Assembly (NCBI RefSeq): GCF_003337305.1
Contig: NZ_QPJO01000001.1
Span: 124,001 to 188,000 of the forward strand
Length of the DNA: 64,000 bases
Reading direction: 5' to 3'
From: Winogradskyella arenosi
GTDB lineage: Bacteria > Bacteroidota > Bacteroidia > Flavobacteriales > Flavobacteriaceae
The position numbers were made by a program, and so were the translations under genes. The notes below the pieces were generated by a model. That model did not search any database and had not been told where the DNA came from. It was given only the letters and a program-made list of their open reading frames with translations. Shown piece by piece: positions 16,965 through 25,549 of this stretch (its first letter is position 1; each line of letters opens with the position of its first letter).

Positions 16965-17576
16965 TAGTTATTCCGTAAAATGAGTTTAATTTTTTCCTTT
17001 AAGGGGACAATAAGAGGCTTGCTTATAAAATGTATAATTTGACTTATTCTCTTTCAAAAATCCTTCAAAAATTCATTTCATTTGGCCTGCAGCAAAGATT
17101 GACATTTGTAATGAAAAATGAAAGATGATTTGCTAAACGTTGTCAACAAGTTTTTAACAAAACCGCCTGAAGCCGTTAAAACAACATCATTCTTCAAAAC
17201 ACAAGCAAAACCCTGTATAACAGTAGCATAAGCAGTTTTCATAATTTCAAATTTTGTAAGATTTTACTTATTAAAATAAACATTAACAAGCCTATTTACT
17301 GACCTTTTAAGCCGAAGCCTTTTCCAAATATTTTTGCAAAAATAAAGATTAAAATAGAATCCTTTTCCTACTATTTGTAGCAATTACGAATCGGACGTAT
17401 AAATGAAATATTTTAACATTAAAATTTTAGAAATTCGGATAATTAGGCCATATTTTTTAGCAATACAAAAATGACAAGGGTCTAATTTTTTAGGTCCAGT
17501 ATTTTTAGCGTTTGAGGCTAAAAATTATGATCACAATTTCTAATATTTTAAAATAGGAAAGCGTAACGCCTAACTT
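16965..17576. other. Long intergenic region upstream of nrdB
   Basis: There is no gene in this stretch of about 600 bp. On the minus strand TATTTTTG (complement of 17337-17344) fits the -7 consensus and would give nrdBA a long leader of over 400 nt. No NrdR-box pair or recognised riboswitch was found. Confidence 0.3.
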
Positions 17577-18143
17577 TTAGCCTCTATTTTCAGCGACTTT
17601 TTCTAATTCAGCATACCAATCAGCACCAAATTTTCGGATGAGCGCTTCCTTTACAAACTTATAAACCGGAACTTGTAACTCTTTCCCTAATGAACAGGCA
17701 TCATCACAAATCTCCCATTTTTCATAGTTCACACCAGAAAACTCCGAATAATCTTTAACTCGAATAGGATACAAATGACAAGACACGGGTTTTTTCCATG
17801 TAATCTCACCTTGATTATAAGCCTCTTCAATACCGCAAAGGGCCGTTTTCTTTTCATCAAAGATCACATACGCACAATCTGCACCATTAATTAAAGGGGT
17901 TTCAAAATCACCAAACTCGGTCGTAATAGACGTGCCTTGTGCTTCAATAGCATCAATACCTTCTTGTCTTAAAAAAGGTTTTACTTTAGGATAGATAGAT
18001 TCTAAGATTTCAACTTCTTCTGGGTCTACAGGTGCTCCCGCATCACCGTCAATACAACAGGCTCCTTTACAGGCGGAGAGGTTACACACAAAATCCTTAT
18101 CTATTATGTCTTCTGAGACTATGGTTTTTCCAAGTTGGAACAT
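17577..18143 (-). CDS. DUF3109 family cysteine-cluster protein
   Basis: The 188-aa protein has an N-terminal cysteine motif, CNLSACKGACCIDGDAGAP (residues ~20-38), and further cysteines in GADCAYVIF, KTALCGIEEA, PVSCHLYPIRV and EICDDACSLG. This is the DUF3109/YkgJ-like arrangement, thought to hold a zinc or iron-sulfur centre. The family is near-universal in Bacteroidota, but its function is not established. It is cytoplasmic, single-gene, and divergent from marC. Confidence 0.88.
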   Translation of the reverse strand: MFQLGKTIVSEDIIDKDFVCNLSACKGACCIDGDAGAPVDPEEVEILESIYPKVKPFLRQEGIDAIEAQGTSITTEFGDFETPLINGADCAYVIFDEKKTALCGIEEAYNQGEITWKKPVSCHLYPIRVKDYSEFSGVNYEKWEICDDACSLGKELQVPVYKFVKEALIRKFGADWYAELEKVAENRG

Positions 18144-18270
18144 ACACTAATTAATTAGCCTTAAAAAAGGCTGTTATGGTTTCTTTTTCGGCTTCAAATA
18201 TACTGTAAAATATCCCTTTTAAAGCGCTGTTTTTAAGCATAAAAAAGCAAGTGCAAAAATACTTAAACTT

Positions 18271-18315
18271 AACAATAATTTATTATTGTTAATCCTTAAT
18301 AATATCGCACCTTTG
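18271..18315 (+). promoter_or_regulatory. marC promoter with overlapping palindrome
   Basis: TTG (18286-18288), a 19-bp spacer and CACCTTTG (18308-18315) match the -33/-7 layout of Bacteroidota with one mismatch in the -7 box. The perfect palindrome AACAATAATTTATTATTGTT (18271-18290) overlaps the -33 element and could be an operator. Confidence 0.5.
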
Positions 18316-18420
18316 CAAAAAATTTAAAACCTTGTACCTTTATAAGGTCTTTAAAGAACTATAAAACAAACCCTTATAACGCTTACACCAAAGCATCAGA
18401 ATTTTTAAATTGAGTAAAAA

Positions 18421-19002
18421 ATGCAATTAGATCTTAAACAAATTGTAACGGCTTTCATGATCCTTTTTGCGGTCATCGATATCATTGGAAACATCCCAAT
18501 CATCATTGACTTAAGAAAAAAAGTGGGTCATATTCAAAGTGGTAAAGCCTCTATTATTGCCGGTATTATTATGATTATTTTCCTTTTTGTAGGAAAAAGT
18601 CTTTTAAGTCTTATTGGTATTGACGTAAACTCGTTTGCTGTTGCCGGTGCCCTTGTTATCTTTTTTATTGCTTTAGAAATGGTTTTAGGGATTACCTTAT
18701 ACAAGGAAGATGAGCACAGTTCGGTTACCGCTTCTGTTTTCCCCTTAGCCTTCCCTTTAATGGCAGGACCAGGAACCTTGACCACGCTATTATCGCTCCG
18801 TGCTGAATTTGCTATAGAAAACATTATCGTGGCTGTTATTAGCAACGTGCTTGTTATTTTTCTTGTTTTAAAAACCTCAGCCAAAATAGAACGTCTTATC
18901 GGAACTAACGGAATTAACATTATAAGAAAGATTTTTGGTGTAATTTTGTTAGCGATCGCTGTAAAACTATTTGCTCATAACATTAAAGCGTTATTAGCAT
19001 AA
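18421..19002 (+). CDS. marC: MarC family integral membrane protein
   Basis: The 193-aa protein has six hydrophobic segments. It carries the family marks FAVIDIIGNIPIIIDL near the N terminus, FFIALEMVLGI in the middle and PLAFPLMAGPGTLTTLLSL, which pair as the two inverted halves of the MarC/UPF0056 fold. It resides in the inner membrane. Despite the name, a role in multiple antibiotic resistance has been discounted for E. coli MarC, and the substrate is unknown. It heads a three-gene cluster with spacings of 10 bp and a 1-bp overlap. Confidence 0.92.
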   Translation: MQLDLKQIVTAFMILFAVIDIIGNIPIIIDLRKKVGHIQSGKASIIAGIIMIIFLFVGKSLLSLIGIDVNSFAVAGALVIFFIALEMVLGITLYKEDEHSSVTASVFPLAFPLMAGPGTLTTLLSLRAEFAIENIIVAVISNVLVIFLVLKTSAKIERLIGTNGINIIRKIFGVILLAIAVKLFAHNIKALLA

Positions 19003-19012
19003 AACACAAATT

Positions 19013-19213
19013 ATGAAGATTTTCACTTTTGTTTTAAGCCTTATTGCTATAGGCCTCGTCATTTTCAATGCTACAAAATTAGATTTCAACGCCTTATTTG
19101 AAGGCGAAAGTCAGACTGCATTAATCACCATGTTAGCCGCTTTATGCGCTGTTGTCTTATTGCAGATTCTTAGAATTTCTAAAAAGATTGAAAAATTAGC
19201 CAACAAGAAATAA
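19013..19213 (+). CDS. Small two-helix membrane protein
   Basis: The 66-aa protein has hydrophobic segments at ~3-20 and ~36-54 and a lysine-rich tail (RISKKIEKLANKK) that should face the cytoplasm. The stop codon overlaps the next start (TAATG), indicating translational coupling with the flavoprotein. No known family recognised. Confidence 0.72.
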   Translation: MKIFTFVLSLIAIGLVIFNATKLDFNALFEGESQTALITMLAALCAVVLLQILRISKKIEKLANKK

Positions 19214-19821
19214 TGGTTTTTGATGCCTTAATTATTGGTGGTGGAGCAGCAGGACTATCTTGCGCCTTGGTTTTAGGATCTGCAAAACAGAAAGCCTTTG
19301 CTAAGGATAAGCAGATCGGTATTATTGCCCATCAAAAAACATCCCATCTGCAAAGTGCCCTATTTAATAATGTACTGGGGTTAACTCCAAGAACCTTAGG
19401 TGCCGATTTGCTAAGGGATGGTAAAGCCCAATTAAAAGCACAATACCCTCATGTAACCCAAATTGAGGACGAAAAAGTAAAAGCCATTACACGCCAGGCC
19501 TCTGGCTTTACCGTAACCACCCAAGAGCAAAGCTACCAATCTAAAATTGTGGTGATTGCTGTAGGCTACACCAGTTTTATTACCATAAAAGGACTTGAGG
19601 ATTATATAGAACCTCATCCGCGATCGGCTGTTGAAAAAGATAGGATTTGGTTAAGAAACACAGATCATTTGGTTGAAACAAACCTTTATGTCGCTGGAAG
19701 TTTAGCGGGTTGGCGCAGTCAGTTTGCTATCGCCTGTGGTAGCGGGTCTCACGTGGCTACGGATATCCTAACCCTTTGGAATGATGGTAAGCAAACCAAA
19801 ATTCACGATAAAGTTACCTAG
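19213..19821 (+). CDS. Short FAD/NAD(P)-dependent oxidoreductase, thioredoxin-reductase-like
   Basis: The 202-aa protein opens with a dinucleotide-binding fold, DALIIGGGAAGLSCALVLG (residues 3-21). It ends with the second FAD contact, NLYVAGSLAGWRSQFAIACGSGSHVATDI. It resembles a thioredoxin reductase stripped of the NADPH domain and of the CxxC redox pair, so the electron route is unclear. Start codon overlaps the upstream gene by one base. Its stop abuts the stop of the convergent protease gene with no spacer. Confidence 0.82.
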   Translation: MVFDALIIGGGAAGLSCALVLGSAKQKAFAKDKQIGIIAHQKTSHLQSALFNNVLGLTPRTLGADLLRDGKAQLKAQYPHVTQIEDEKVKAITRQASGFTVTTQEQSYQSKIVVIAVGYTSFITIKGLEDYIEPHPRSAVEKDRIWLRNTDHLVETNLYVAGSLAGWRSQFAIACGSGSHVATDILTLWNDGKQTKIHDKVT

Positions 19822-21432
19822 TTAATGTTGCTTAAGTGTAGGATATTCTGTGCTTAAAAGAATAACTTCCTGCACCATTGTATCATCATTATTTATAACC
19901 TCTTCAAAGGCAATATCATCAAATAATTGTCCCGCCAAATTCGCTTTAATAAGACGTTTTATTTCTGAACTATACACCATAAAATTGATATTGGTGCCTT
20001 CTCTTAAGTTTACAAAATTCTGAAAACGAACTACCACCGAGTCTTCCACTTCATAATTCGCCATAAAATCAGATCGTGTTAGATCTTGATACAGCATACG
20101 ATCCTTATCTAACGCTTCAAAAGCAAAATATCTAAAATGCCCTCTTCGTCTTAGATAATTTAAAGTTTCATTATCAAAACTTTGATCTACAGGCACAAAG
20201 ATATCCGGAATAATACCGCCACCGCCATAAACCACCTTTCCTTTTGGGGTGGTAAATTTTAAAGAATCATCAACTGTGATGCTTTCTTCATGCGCCAATT
20301 CCCCTGTACGTAAACGTTTATAATAATCATTGAAATAACTTTCACTATCCCCATTAGTATACGGTTTCTGAATGGAGCGTCCTGTTGGGGTATAATATCG
20401 CGATACCGTTAAGCGTACCGCACTACCGTCACCCAAAGCCATTTCGCGTTGTACAAGACCTTTACCATAAGAACGACGCCCTACAATAATACCTTTATCA
20501 TTATCTTGAAGCGCTCCCGCAACCACTTCGCTAGCAGAGGCAGAATTCTCGTTGATTAAGATAAAAATCTCACCATCTTCAAAAGCACCATTACCTGTAG
20601 CATAGACATATTCCTCTTTTCCGCGCTTATCTTTAGTGAATAAAATGAGTTTATCATCTTCTAAAAACTCGTCTACAATCTGTTCTGCAATCCCCAAAAA
20701 ACCGCCAGGATTCTCTCTTAAATCTAAGGCCAATTTCTTAGCACCTTGCCCTTGAAGGGTATCTAAAGCAGCTTTAAATTCCTTATAGGTAGACTCTGCA
20801 AAACGGTTAATTTTTATATACCCCAACTCTTCTGTAAGCATGTAAGCGGCATCTACACTTTTAATAGGAATGGCTTTTCGCTTAACATCAAACTCTAACA
20901 ACTCTGGCGCTCCTTTTCTATAAACGGTGAGCTTAATAGAGGTATTCTTATCCCCTTTAAGCTTTTGGCTAATCATGCTATTAGTGATCTGAGCACCATA
21001 AAGCGTATCGTTATCAGCCATAAGAATACGATCGCCACTTAAAATCCCAGCTTGTTCACTAGGACCATTTTTAGTGGGCTTAATTACAGCAATGGTATCA
21101 CGGTAGGCATAAAAATTAATCCCAATACCTACAAAATCACCTTTCATATTTTCAGTGACGCGTTTTAAATCTTCTTTGGGAATATAAGTAGAATGTGGAT
21201 CTAAATTTTGCAGAATACCGTTTACAGTCACATCAACTATACTGTCCGTATTCACTTCCTCCACATATTCGTAATCAATATAATCGATTAACCGATTGAG
21301 TTTATTCTTTTTACTATTGCTTGTAAAGAGGTTATCTGACGTGTCTGAAAAATTCAATTTTCCACCAATAACCACCCCGGCCGCAATTGCAGCACCGATA
21401 ATTAATGGTATGTATTTATTTTTTGTTGCCAT
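19822..21432 (-). CDS. ctp: S41 family C-terminal processing peptidase
   Basis: The 536-aa protein has an N-terminal membrane anchor (~7-25), a PDZ domain (~85-170, MKGDFVGIGINFYAYRD to GPSEQAGILSGDRI) and an S41 protease domain with the Ser/Lys pair in NENSASASEVVAGAL (nucleophile serine) and GRRSYGKGLVQ (lysine). Tail-specific proteases of this kind cleave exported proteins at their C termini in the periplasm. It is translated from an operon with the dCMP deaminase gene 22 bp upstream. Confidence 0.94.
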   Translation of the reverse strand: MATKNKYIPLIIGAAIAAGVVIGGKLNFSDTSDNLFTSNSKKNKLNRLIDYIDYEYVEEVNTDSIVDVTVNGILQNLDPHSTYIPKEDLKRVTENMKGDFVGIGINFYAYRDTIAVIKPTKNGPSEQAGILSGDRILMADNDTLYGAQITNSMISQKLKGDKNTSIKLTVYRKGAPELLEFDVKRKAIPIKSVDAAYMLTEELGYIKINRFAESTYKEFKAALDTLQGQGAKKLALDLRENPGGFLGIAEQIVDEFLEDDKLILFTKDKRGKEEYVYATGNGAFEDGEIFILINENSASASEVVAGALQDNDKGIIVGRRSYGKGLVQREMALGDGSAVRLTVSRYYTPTGRSIQKPYTNGDSESYFNDYYKRLRTGELAHEESITVDDSLKFTTPKGKVVYGGGGIIPDIFVPVDQSFDNETLNYLRRRGHFRYFAFEALDKDRMLYQDLTRSDFMANYEVEDSVVVRFQNFVNLREGTNINFMVYSSEIKRLIKANLAGQLFDDIAFEEVINNDDTMVQEVILLSTEYPTLKQH

Positions 21433-21454
21433 AGTATTTCCCTCTTAAGGAATC

Positions 21455-21883
21455 TTAATCGATATCTTCGATAAGCTCTATCTGAATCCCTGCTTTTTTC
21501 AGAAATTTTAATCCCGAATCATCCTTATAACCTTGATGGTACACGACTCTAACAATACCCGCTTGATGGATTAGCTTACTACACTCTTTACAAGGCGAAA
21601 GTGTAATGTATAAGGTTGCTCCTTGACAAGATTGCGTAGAGGAAGCCACTTTTAAAATGGCATTAGCCTCGGCATGTAACACATACCATTTGGTATAGCC
21701 TTCATCATCCTCACAGTAATTTTCAAACCCTGTAGGCGTTCCGTTATAACCATCAGAAATAATCATACGGTCTTTTACAATAAGTGCGCCCACCTGTTTT
21801 CTATTGCAATGGGAGAGTTTACCCCATTCTTTAGCGATTCGTAAATACGCTTTATCGTAACGACGCTGTTTTATTTTTGACAT
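21455..21883 (-). CDS. dCMP deaminase (ComEB-like)
   Basis: The 142-aa zinc-dependent cytidine/deoxycytidylate deaminase has the catalytic HAEANAIL (His, Glu) and the zinc-binding TLSPCKECSKLI (two Cys). GYNGTPTGFENYCEDDEG is typical of dCMP deaminases, which give dUMP for dTMP synthesis. It is cytoplasmic and shares a transcription unit with the S41 protease, a pairing I infer to be conserved in related genomes. Confidence 0.94.
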   Translation of the reverse strand: MSKIKQRRYDKAYLRIAKEWGKLSHCNRKQVGALIVKDRMIISDGYNGTPTGFENYCEDDEGYTKWYVLHAEANAILKVASSTQSCQGATLYITLSPCKECSKLIHQAGIVRVVYHQGYKDDSGLKFLKKAGIQIELIEDID

Positions 21884-21985
21884 TCCTTAAAAGTATTATG
21901 CAATCGTACCTTGTTCAGAACGAAGATAAAAGGTTAAAAATACATTCCTCTTTGACTTCGCGTTAAAATTTTACCAAACTTTAAT

Positions 21986-22576
21986 CTAGTTGATAAGATC
22001 ACTTTCTATAATCATAGGAATTACTAAGCCAATAACGATAGAAGATAAGACCATCATCCAATCGCGACGAGAAAATCTAAATACCGTTTGACAAATAAAT
22101 CCTATAAACAAGACCACAAAAACAATAATTAGTTGTGCAATTTCTATACCTAAAGCAAATTCTATAAGCAGTTCTAATTTATTTTCGGCCTGACCAGAAA
22201 ACATTTTAAACTCTCTTGCAAAGCCAAGACCATGAATAATTCCAAAGAACAAGGTGGTAGCAAACAGCAAGCCTATTTTATTATTTTTAGAAGTTTTACC
22301 AGCGGTAAAGACATTGTACAAGGCCATAATTAATATGGTCACCGGAATTAAAAATTCCACCAATTGGCCATTAATCTGCACCACACCATAAGCCGCTAAA
22401 ACCAAGGAGAGCGTGTGCCCTACGGTAAAGGTAGTCACTAAAACAAGGACGCGTTTCCAGTCGTTAAACAAATAAGGTACTGCGAGTACCATTAAAAAAA
22501 GGATATGGTCATAACCATTAATATCCAAGACGTGATTCATGCCATATTGCACATTGAACCAAAAATTTTCGAACAT
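21986..22576 (-). CDS. HupE/UreJ family membrane protein
   Basis: About 196 aa with six to seven hydrophobic segments. Family marks are GMNHVLDINGYDHILFLMVL (residues ~12-31), with its histidine/aspartate pair, FTVGHTLSLVLAAYG, and FFGIIHGLGFA with another histidine. These conserved histidines suggest a metal (nickel or cobalt) permease; the substrate is unknown in Bacteroidota. An in-frame ATG eight codons upstream (22600) exists, but MFENFWFNVQYGMNH at 22576 matches the usual start. Confidence 0.82.
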   Translation of the reverse strand: MFENFWFNVQYGMNHVLDINGYDHILFLMVLAVPYLFNDWKRVLVLVTTFTVGHTLSLVLAAYGVVQINGQLVEFLIPVTILIMALYNVFTAGKTSKNNKIGLLFATTLFFGIIHGLGFAREFKMFSGQAENKLELLIEFALGIEIAQLIIVFVVLFIGFICQTVFRFSRRDWMMVLSSIVIGLVIPMIIESDLIN

Positions 22577-22712
22577 AGTTGATATTTTAGGGAAATTCAA
22601 AGTTACAATTAAAATGCATATGCTCTTAATAAAAAAAAGTGAATAAAATTTGTATAATCCTATTTTCTTTCGGAATATTGTAGTTCACAAAGTTCAAACA
22701 ACTTATTGAAAT

Positions 22713-22832
22713 GTTATCAAGAAAGGTGGAGGGATTAGACCCTTTGATGCCTTAGCAACCCTTAGACTTACTAAGAAGGTGCTAAATTCTACGTAATTAG
22801 CGATTCATTTATCGCTTAATTGGATAGATAAC
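22713..22832 (+). promoter_or_regulatory. SAM-I riboswitch (S-box leader)
   Basis: The leader has the SAM-I core in order: GTTATC (22713) closing with GATAAC (22827) as P1, then AAGAAAGGTGGAGGGATTAG, CCCTTTGATGCCTTAGCAACC, and AAGGTGCTAAATTC with the downstream GGATAGATAAC. This aptamer binds S-adenosylmethionine and shuts off methionine genes. It precedes metZ, metH and metF. Confidence 0.95.
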
Positions 22833-22838
22833 CCATAC

Positions 22839-22860
22839 AATTGCTCATCTGCAATTTTTA
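22839..22860 (+). terminator. Expression-platform terminator of the SAM riboswitch
   Basis: AATTGC (22839) pairs with GCAATT (22851) and is followed by TTTA. It lies 6 bp past the aptamer, as expected for transcription attenuation, though the stem is short. Confidence 0.55.
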
Positions 22861-22932
22861 TTCTTTATAACTTTTTCTATACCTACGTCTTTTGACGTTT
22901 TTAGTTTTTTGATTTTTTTTAAATAGAAAAAA

Positions 22933-24102
22933 ATGAAATCTAATCGTATTGAAACACAAGCTATACGCACACAATTAGAACGTTCGCAATTTTTAGAACA
23001 TTCAAGTCCTTTATACCTAACCTCTAGCTACGTATTTGAGGATGCTGAAGATATGCGTGCTTCCTTTGCCGATGAAAAGGAACGCAATATTTATAGCCGT
23101 TACTCCAACCCGAACACTTCAGAATTTATAGAGAAAATCTGTCTGATGGAAGGTGCTGAACGTGGCTATGCCTTTGCGTCGGGGATGTCGGCCGTATTTT
23201 CAACCTTTGCCGCTTTACTTAATGCTGAAGATCATATCTTATCTTGCAGAAGTATCTTTGGGTCTACACAAACCTTATTCAATACCATTTTACCAAAGTG
23301 GAACATTGCAACGAGTTATTTTAAAATTGATGAGCTCGATACGATTGAAAGCCTTATTCAGCCCAACACAAAAGTAATCTATGCCGAGAGCCCAACCAAT
23401 CCTGCTGTAGATATTTTAGACTTAGAACGAATTGGGGCCCTTGCAAAAAAACACAACCTTATTTTTATTATAGACAATTGTTTTGCCACACCTTACTTGC
23501 AACAGCCTATTAAATTTGGGGCCGATTTAGTCATCCATTCGGCCACTAAGTTAATAGATGGTCAAGGTCGTGTTTTAGGAGGTGTAGTTGTTGGCGACTC
23601 AGAACTGATTCAGAAGATTTATTTATTTTCAAGAAACACCGGTCCTTCCCTATCGCCATTTAATGCATGGGTATTATCTAAAAGCCTAGAAACCTTACCG
23701 GTGCGCGTAGATAGACATTGTGATAATGCGTTAAAAGTGGCCCATTTTTTAGAATCGCATCATTTGGTGAATGTTGTAAAATACCCATTTTTAAAATCGC
23801 ATCCGCAATACGAATTGGCTAAAAAACAAATGAAAGCTGGTGGAAACATCGTGGCTTTTGAAATTAAAGGCGGCATTGAAGCAGGGAAGCAATTTTTGAA
23901 TGCCATCAAACTATTATCGCTCTCGGCAAATCTTGGAGATACAAGAACCATAGTGACGCATCCGGCCTCTACAACACATGCTAAAATCCCTGAATCTGTT
24001 CGTTTAGAAACCGGAATTACATCAGGATTAATCAGAGTTTCTGTAGGCCTAGAGCATCCTGAAGATATTATTAACGATTTAAAACAGGCTTTAGAAAACT
24101 AA
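22933..24102 (+). CDS. metZ: O-succinylhomoserine sulfhydrylase (PLP, Cys/Met metabolism family)
   Basis: The 389-aa protein belongs to the gamma family of PLP enzymes. Residues FASGMSAVFSTFAALL bind the phosphate, IIDNCFATPYLQQP follows, and the PLP lysine lies in HSATKLIDGQGRVLGG. Length and lack of any insert fit MetZ, which makes homocysteine from O-succinylhomoserine and sulfide in one step. A cystathionine synthase/lyase or O-acetylhomoserine activity cannot be excluded. It sits directly downstream of the SAM riboswitch. Confidence 0.9.
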   Translation: MKSNRIETQAIRTQLERSQFLEHSSPLYLTSSYVFEDAEDMRASFADEKERNIYSRYSNPNTSEFIEKICLMEGAERGYAFASGMSAVFSTFAALLNAEDHILSCRSIFGSTQTLFNTILPKWNIATSYFKIDELDTIESLIQPNTKVIYAESPTNPAVDILDLERIGALAKKHNLIFIIDNCFATPYLQQPIKFGADLVIHSATKLIDGQGRVLGGVVVGDSELIQKIYLFSRNTGPSLSPFNAWVLSKSLETLPVRVDRHCDNALKVAHFLESHHLVNVVKYPFLKSHPQYELAKKQMKAGGNIVAFEIKGGIEAGKQFLNAIKLLSLSANLGDTRTIVTHPASTTHAKIPESVRLETGITSGLIRVSVGLEHPEDIINDLKQALEN

Positions 24103-24103
24103 A

Positions 24104-24150
24104 GTCAGTTCGAGTGATTTTATGACATTGGCATAAATTATATCGAGAAC
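24104..24150. repeat. REP-like palindromic element, degenerate
   Basis: The spacer after metZ reads GTCAGTTCGAGTGATTTTATG then CATAAATTATATCGAGAAC around a short loop. The GTCAGTTCGAG...TCGAGAAC frame resembles an intergenic REP family I recall from Flavobacteria. The inner stem TTTATG/CATAAA is clear; the outer stem is imperfect. Confidence 0.5.
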
Positions 24151-24161
24151 ACAACCATATT

Positions 24162-25163
24162 ATGAGCAAAATAACAGACCAATTACGAAAACGAATCTTA
24201 GTTCTCGATGGCGCCATGGGAACCATGCTTCAGCAATATAGCTTCTCTGAAGAAGATTTTAGAGGCGAACGTTTTAAGGATTACCCATCGCCATTACAAG
24301 GGAATAACGATTTATTATCCCTAACCCAACCTGAAGCCATAGCCGCTATTCACGCTAAGTATTTTGAAGCTGGTGCCGATATCGTAGAAACCAATACCTT
24401 TTCTGGGACTACCATTGCTATGGCCGATTACGACATGGAAGATTTGGTTTATGAGCTCAACTATGAATCGGCTAAAATTGCCAGAGACGTTGCGGATAAA
24501 TTCACGAAAGAAAATCCTGAAAAACCGCGCTTTGTTGCCGGAAGTATTGGCCCTACCAATAAAACCGCTAGCTTATCGCCAGATGTGAATAGACCAGAAT
24601 ACAGAGCCATCACCTTTAACGAGCTACGTGTCGCTTACAAACAACAAGTAGAAGCTCTAATTGATGGCGGTGTGGACATGCTTTTGGTTGAAACTATTTT
24701 TGATACGCTTAATGCGAAAGCTGCTTTATTTGCGATTGAAGAAGTGAAAGAGGAACGTCATATTGATATCCCAATTATGGTTTCCGGAACGATAACGGAC
24801 GCTTCTGGAAGAACCTTATCCGGGCAAACCGTTGAAGCCTTTTTAACGTCTATTTCTCATATTCCGCTTTTAAGTGTGGGCTTTAATTGTGCCCTTGGCG
24901 CGCAACAACTAAAACCGTATTTACAACGCTTATCTAACGAAACTGAGTTTTTTACCTCAGCACATCCTAACGCAGGTTTACCAAATGCTTTTGGAGAATA
25001 TGATGAAACACCAGAGCAAATGCAAAGCTACATTGAAGACTACCTAAAAGACAACCTCATCAATATTATTGGAGGTTGTTGTGGCACAAGTCCTGAGCAC
25101 ATCAAAGCCATCGCTGAAGTCGCTCAGAAGTATGAACCTAGAAAGTTGGTGGTTGGTGTATAG
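24162..25163 (+). CDS. metH: Methionine synthase, homocysteine-binding half (split MetH)
   Basis: The 333-aa protein corresponds to the N-terminal homocysteine S-methyltransferase module of cobalamin-dependent MetH: LDGAMGTMLQQYSFSEEDFRGERF, ADIVETNTFSGTT, and the zinc ligands in GFNCALGA and GGCCGTSPEH. In E. coli this module is fused to the folate, cobalamin and activation modules; in many Bacteroidota MetH is in two genes, as here. The partner starts at 25550. The gap between them now holds a broken S23-like gene. Confidence 0.94.
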   Translation: MSKITDQLRKRILVLDGAMGTMLQQYSFSEEDFRGERFKDYPSPLQGNNDLLSLTQPEAIAAIHAKYFEAGADIVETNTFSGTTIAMADYDMEDLVYELNYESAKIARDVADKFTKENPEKPRFVAGSIGPTNKTASLSPDVNRPEYRAITFNELRVAYKQQVEALIDGGVDMLLVETIFDTLNAKAALFAIEEVKEERHIDIPIMVSGTITDASGRTLSGQTVEAFLTSISHIPLLSVGFNCALGAQQLKPYLQRLSNETEFFTSAHPNAGLPNAFGEYDETPEQMQSYIEDYLKDNLINIIGGCCGTSPEHIKAIAEVAQKYEPRKLVVGV

Positions 25164-25191
25164 TTGCTAGTGGTCAGTTAAAGTGAACAAA

Positions 25192-25548
25192 ATGGATTAT
25201 AAAGATTTGGAGGTTTGGAAATTTTCAAGGGAGCATGTAAAAAAGGTTTACGAATTAAGCAATTCGTTTCCCAAAAAAGAATTGTACGCCTTAACGAATC
25301 AAATAAGACGATGTTCAATATCTATACCTTCTAACATTGCAGAAGGTTTAGGACGACAATCAAACAATGAAACCATTCATTTTTTATTTATTTCAAAAGG
25401 TTCATTATAAGAACTCAAAACACAACTTTATTTAGCTTTCGATTTAAATTATATCGCAGAAGATCAATTAAAAAAAATTTTAGAACACGTTACCTCTTGC
25501 AAAAAGCTACTTAACGGATTCATTAATTATTTCAAATCAAAAAAGTAA
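25192..25548 (+). pseudogene. Four-helix-bundle (S23/23S rRNA-intervening-sequence-like) protein, broken by one in-frame stop
   Basis: From the ATG at 25192 the frame gives MDYKDLEVWKFSREHVKKVYELS, ALTNQIRRCSISIPSNIAEG and FLFISKGSL, all typical of the ~120-aa S23-like family. A TAA at 25408-25410 interrupts it. The same frame then continues for 45 codons with the family's C-terminal helices (ELKTQLYLAFDLNYIAEDQ, then [11 protein letters not shown]) to a stop at 25546. A single base change from TAT or TAC would explain the TAA. The gene was probably inserted between the metH halves; function unknown. Confidence 0.82.
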
Positions 25549-25549
25549 C

